A DNA stretch of 53,589 nt from Flavobacteriales bacterium (GTDB lineage: Bacteria; Bacteroidota; Bacteroidia; CAIKAF01): assembly GCA_025451295.1 (NCBI GenBank), contig JANWKQ010000126.1:1-53589 (forward strand). Direction: 5' to 3'. The position numbers and the translations under genes were made by a program. This document shows, piece by piece, positions 52,074 to 53,589 of the stretch; position 1 is the stretch's first letter; every line of letters starts with the position of its first letter. The notes below the pieces were generated by a model. It ran no database searches. It was not told the DNA's origin and saw nothing but the letters and a program-made list of their open reading frames with translations.

Positions 52074-53018
52074 TTAAATGGTTTTATATCCTTTTCCCCA
52101 CTCTTCCATTTCTTCCTTCGTCCAAATTCCAGGATAAAATACCCGGAGCTGGAAACGTGGAGGCAAATATTTTTGCCAGTTGGTTCCGCCGGTTGCTTTA
52201 ATATCTTCCGGGTCTTTTTGCAAATACCGAACCGCGGATTTATAGTGAGATAAAGGCCAGTTGACATTTACATTCAGATCAAACTGCTTCATCTCACGGA
52301 GTAATTCCGCATCCTGTTGTTCTGATTCAGGCAGATTCTTATATTGATCAAACAGGGTTTTTCCTTTGAGGGATTCAGCGGTATCTATGATCAGTTCAGA
52401 ATATTTTTTTTCAAATTGTCTTAACGTAAGTGTCTTTTTGCCGGTGGCCAGTTCAGTAGCTCCTTTCTTCCAGTAAATGTTATCATACATTTCTCTGCAT
52501 GTTGCATCTTTTTTCCTGAATTCTTCTTTTACCGTTTTCTCCACCAATTCAATAAAAGGGGTTGCATAGATCTCGATGATCCTGTATTGGGCCGACTGGA
52601 ATCCACTGGCCGGTAATAATGACATTCTGAATTTTAGGAACTGGTCCACTTCCATACCGGTAACCATGATCTCAAAAGAACGGGTAAGGTTCTCGAAATA
52701 ACTGTTGATCCGCTTGAGTCTGGCTTTCAGAAAATCGGGTGTAATATTTACCGCTGCTGTTATCTGTTTTAGTTCGTGGAGGGTCAGCTTAAAATAAAGT
52801 TCGGTGATCTGATGGTACATGATAAAGATCTCCTCATCCGGAAAGGATGTCTTTGGATTTTGAAGGCTCAGCAACGTATCCACATGTATATAATCCCAAT
52901 AGGTTAAGTAATCAGCATATAATAAACCATCAAGATAAGACACCAGGTCTTGTCCCATCGTGTTGTACTTCTCCTGAAGTTCGGTTAATCGTTGCTGCAT
53001 TTCGGCACTTATCTCCAT
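52074..53018 (-). CDS. kynA: Tryptophan 2,3-dioxygenase
   Basis: 314 residues, haem dioxygenase that opens tryptophan to N-formylkynurenine. Visible motifs: MYHQITELYFKLTLHEL (with His69 as the distal-side His of the family), FESLTRSFEIM-like ENLTRSFEIMVTGMEVDQFLKFR, a substrate-contact YRxxE motif (QYRIIEIYA), and SHYKSAVRYL with the proximal haem His, then ATGGTNWQKYLPPRFQ. Length is slightly over the Xanthomonas enzyme. Upstream, a Bacteroidota promoter is visible. 39 bases separate it from the kinase gene, so it may be co-transcribed with the two-component system. No other kynurenine-pathway gene is in the window. Confidence 0.92.
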   Translation of the reverse strand: MEISAEMQQRLTELQEKYNTMGQDLVSYLDGLLYADYLTYWDYIHVDTLLSLQNPKTSFPDEEIFIMYHQITELYFKLTLHELKQITAAVNITPDFLKARLKRINSYFENLTRSFEIMVTGMEVDQFLKFRMSLLPASGFQSAQYRIIEIYATPFIELVEKTVKEEFRKKDATCREMYDNIYWKKGATELATGKKTLTLRQFEKKYSELIIDTAESLKGKTLFDQYKNLPESEQQDAELLREMKQFDLNVNVNWPLSHYKSAVRYLQKDPEDIKATGGTNWQKYLPPRFQLRVFYPGIWTKEEMEEWGKGYKTI

Positions 53019-53035
53019 CTTTTTTAATTTGGTTT

Positions 53036-53068
53036 CAAAGGTAACAGATTCCGCTTTTGCCCAAGCGG
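53036..53068 (-). promoter_or_regulatory. Promoter of kynA with overlapping hairpin
   Basis: On the minus strand TTG (53064-53062) and TACCTTTG (53043-53036) are 18 bases apart and fit Bacteroidota -33/-7; the -7 box ends 17 bases before the kynA ATG. The perfect inverted repeat CCGCTT (53051-53056)/AAGCGG (53063-53068) overlaps the -33 element and could be a regulator site. Confidence 0.6.
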
Positions 53069-53118
53069 TTTAGGGACTGGGAACCGCAGTTTTATGAGTT
53101 TTATAACAAAAGAAAGCC

Positions 53119-53126
53119 TAACTTTG
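53119..53126 (+). promoter_or_regulatory. -7 element of the queD promoter
   Basis: TAACTTTG, an exact match to TAnnTTTG, ends 14 bases before the ATG at 53141. This is the same box and spacing as for the subtilase at 16798. A TTT at 53099-53101 is a poor -33. Confidence 0.55.
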
Positions 53127-53140
53127 CAAAAATTTTAAAA

Positions 53141-53554
53141 ATGCTTGTTTACCTCACCAGAAAGGAACATTTTAATGCAGCCCATAAACTGTATAACCCT
53201 GCCTGGACGGTGGAAAAAAACAATGAGGTCTTCGGGAAATGTGCCAATGAAAACTGGCATGGGCATAATTTTGATCTATATGTTACCATTAAAGGAACAC
53301 CGAACCCGGAAACAGGATTTCTTTTTGATGTAAAAAAGCTTAGTCTGATCATCCAGGAATATATCATAGAGGTGCTCGACCATAAAAATCTCAATATGGA
53401 TGTACCCTTCATGGATGGAAAGTTTTGTTCGATCGAAAACCTGGTCTATGAGATATGGCATCAGCTGATTCCGCATATCCCGGCCGGGATCACCTTGCAT
53501 TGTGTTAAACTCTGCGAAACACCGCGGATTTATGTAGAATACTTCGGCGAGTAG
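53141..53554 (+). CDS. queD: 6-carboxytetrahydropterin synthase (QueD/PTPS family)
   Basis: 137 residues from the ATG at 53141, just after a promoter; a longer reading includes the promoter itself and is rejected. Zinc ligands His15 (FNAAHKL), His40 and His42 (NENWHGHN), catalytic Cys34 (GKCANE) and the LDHKNLN motif with Asp80-His81, plus Glu in KLCETPRIYVEY. Converts dihydroneopterin triphosphate to 6-carboxytetrahydropterin, the second step to queuosine; it may instead feed another pterin pathway. Divergent from kynA with a shared 122-base regulatory spacer. 35 bases after the stop to the end of the window hold nothing I recognise. Confidence 0.92.
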   Translation: MLVYLTRKEHFNAAHKLYNPAWTVEKNNEVFGKCANENWHGHNFDLYVTIKGTPNPETGFLFDVKKLSLIIQEYIIEVLDHKNLNMDVPFMDGKFCSIENLVYEIWHQLIPHIPAGITLHCVKLCETPRIYVEYFGE

Positions 53555-53589
53555 TGTTGGATTTTTATAGGATACGCCTGGCGAGTAGT

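Overview
The window comes from a Bacteroidota chromosome, most likely a gliding, type IX secretion (T9SS)-bearing lineage of the Flavobacteriales/Cytophagales kind. The evidence is a gldB-gldC pair, several secreted proteins with C-terminal T9SS sorting domains, a gingipain-type C25 protease, the ileS / DksA-like / lspA order, eukaryote-like IleS and NADP-isocitrate dehydrogenase, and promoters that fit the Bacteroidota -7 box TAnnTTTG instead of a sigma70 -10 box. Base composition is AT-leaning throughout except for one GC-rich island. I saw no rRNA, tRNA, insertion sequence, prophage or CRISPR array.

Layout. 1-4.3 kb: end of a polyprenyl-type glycosyltransferase, purine salvage (punA) and lipid A kinase (lpxK), then divergently a Nif3-like metal protein and a coiled-coil zinc-ribbon protein. 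4.4-11.1 kb: a complete RND efflux operon transcribed leftward as tetR-tolC-MFP-permease, with a readable promoter and candidate operator. 11.2-16.8 kb: a dipeptidyl-peptidase IV-type S9 protease, a conserved protein of unknown function, two small exported proteins, nadD and a fatty-acid-hydroxylase/sterol-desaturase-type protein. 16.8-23.1 kb: a subtilase next to a gingipain-like T9SS protease, a DUF2797 protein and two small secreted proteins. 23.2-30 kb: a DMT exporter, two glycosyltransferases and a tandem pair of MORN-repeat paralogues. 30.2-34.8 kb: ileS, a DksA-like protein without its zinc finger, and lspA.

35.4-40.1 kb is a leftward co-directional run gldB-gldC-(TsdA-like dihaem cytochrome)-(periplasmic DsrE-like)-(SoxB-like Tat-exported metallohydrolase). 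The last three look like a minimal periplasmic thiosulfate/tetrathionate module without the usual Sox carrier proteins. 40.1-42.7 kb holds a tandem pair of T9SS cargo paralogues and a TPR protein. 42.7-43.2 kb is a 435-base gene-free stretch with a roughly 68% GC, hairpin-dense block, a Bacteroidota promoter, and a 117-base imperfect inverted repeat lying in the predicted 5' leader of icd. 43.2-53.6 kb: icd, an unknown exported protein, a second DMT transporter, a BASS-family transporter, accB-accC, then a leftward set kynA-histidine kinase-response regulator-lipoprotein, and divergently queD.

The observations I rate highest are the structured non-coding block upstream of icd, a short palindromic repeat present twice in intergenic DNA (39039-39071 and 44528-44561), the SoxB/DsrE/TsdA module, and an attenuator-like arrangement upstream of ileS. 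All are readings by eye. No database search or folding program was run.
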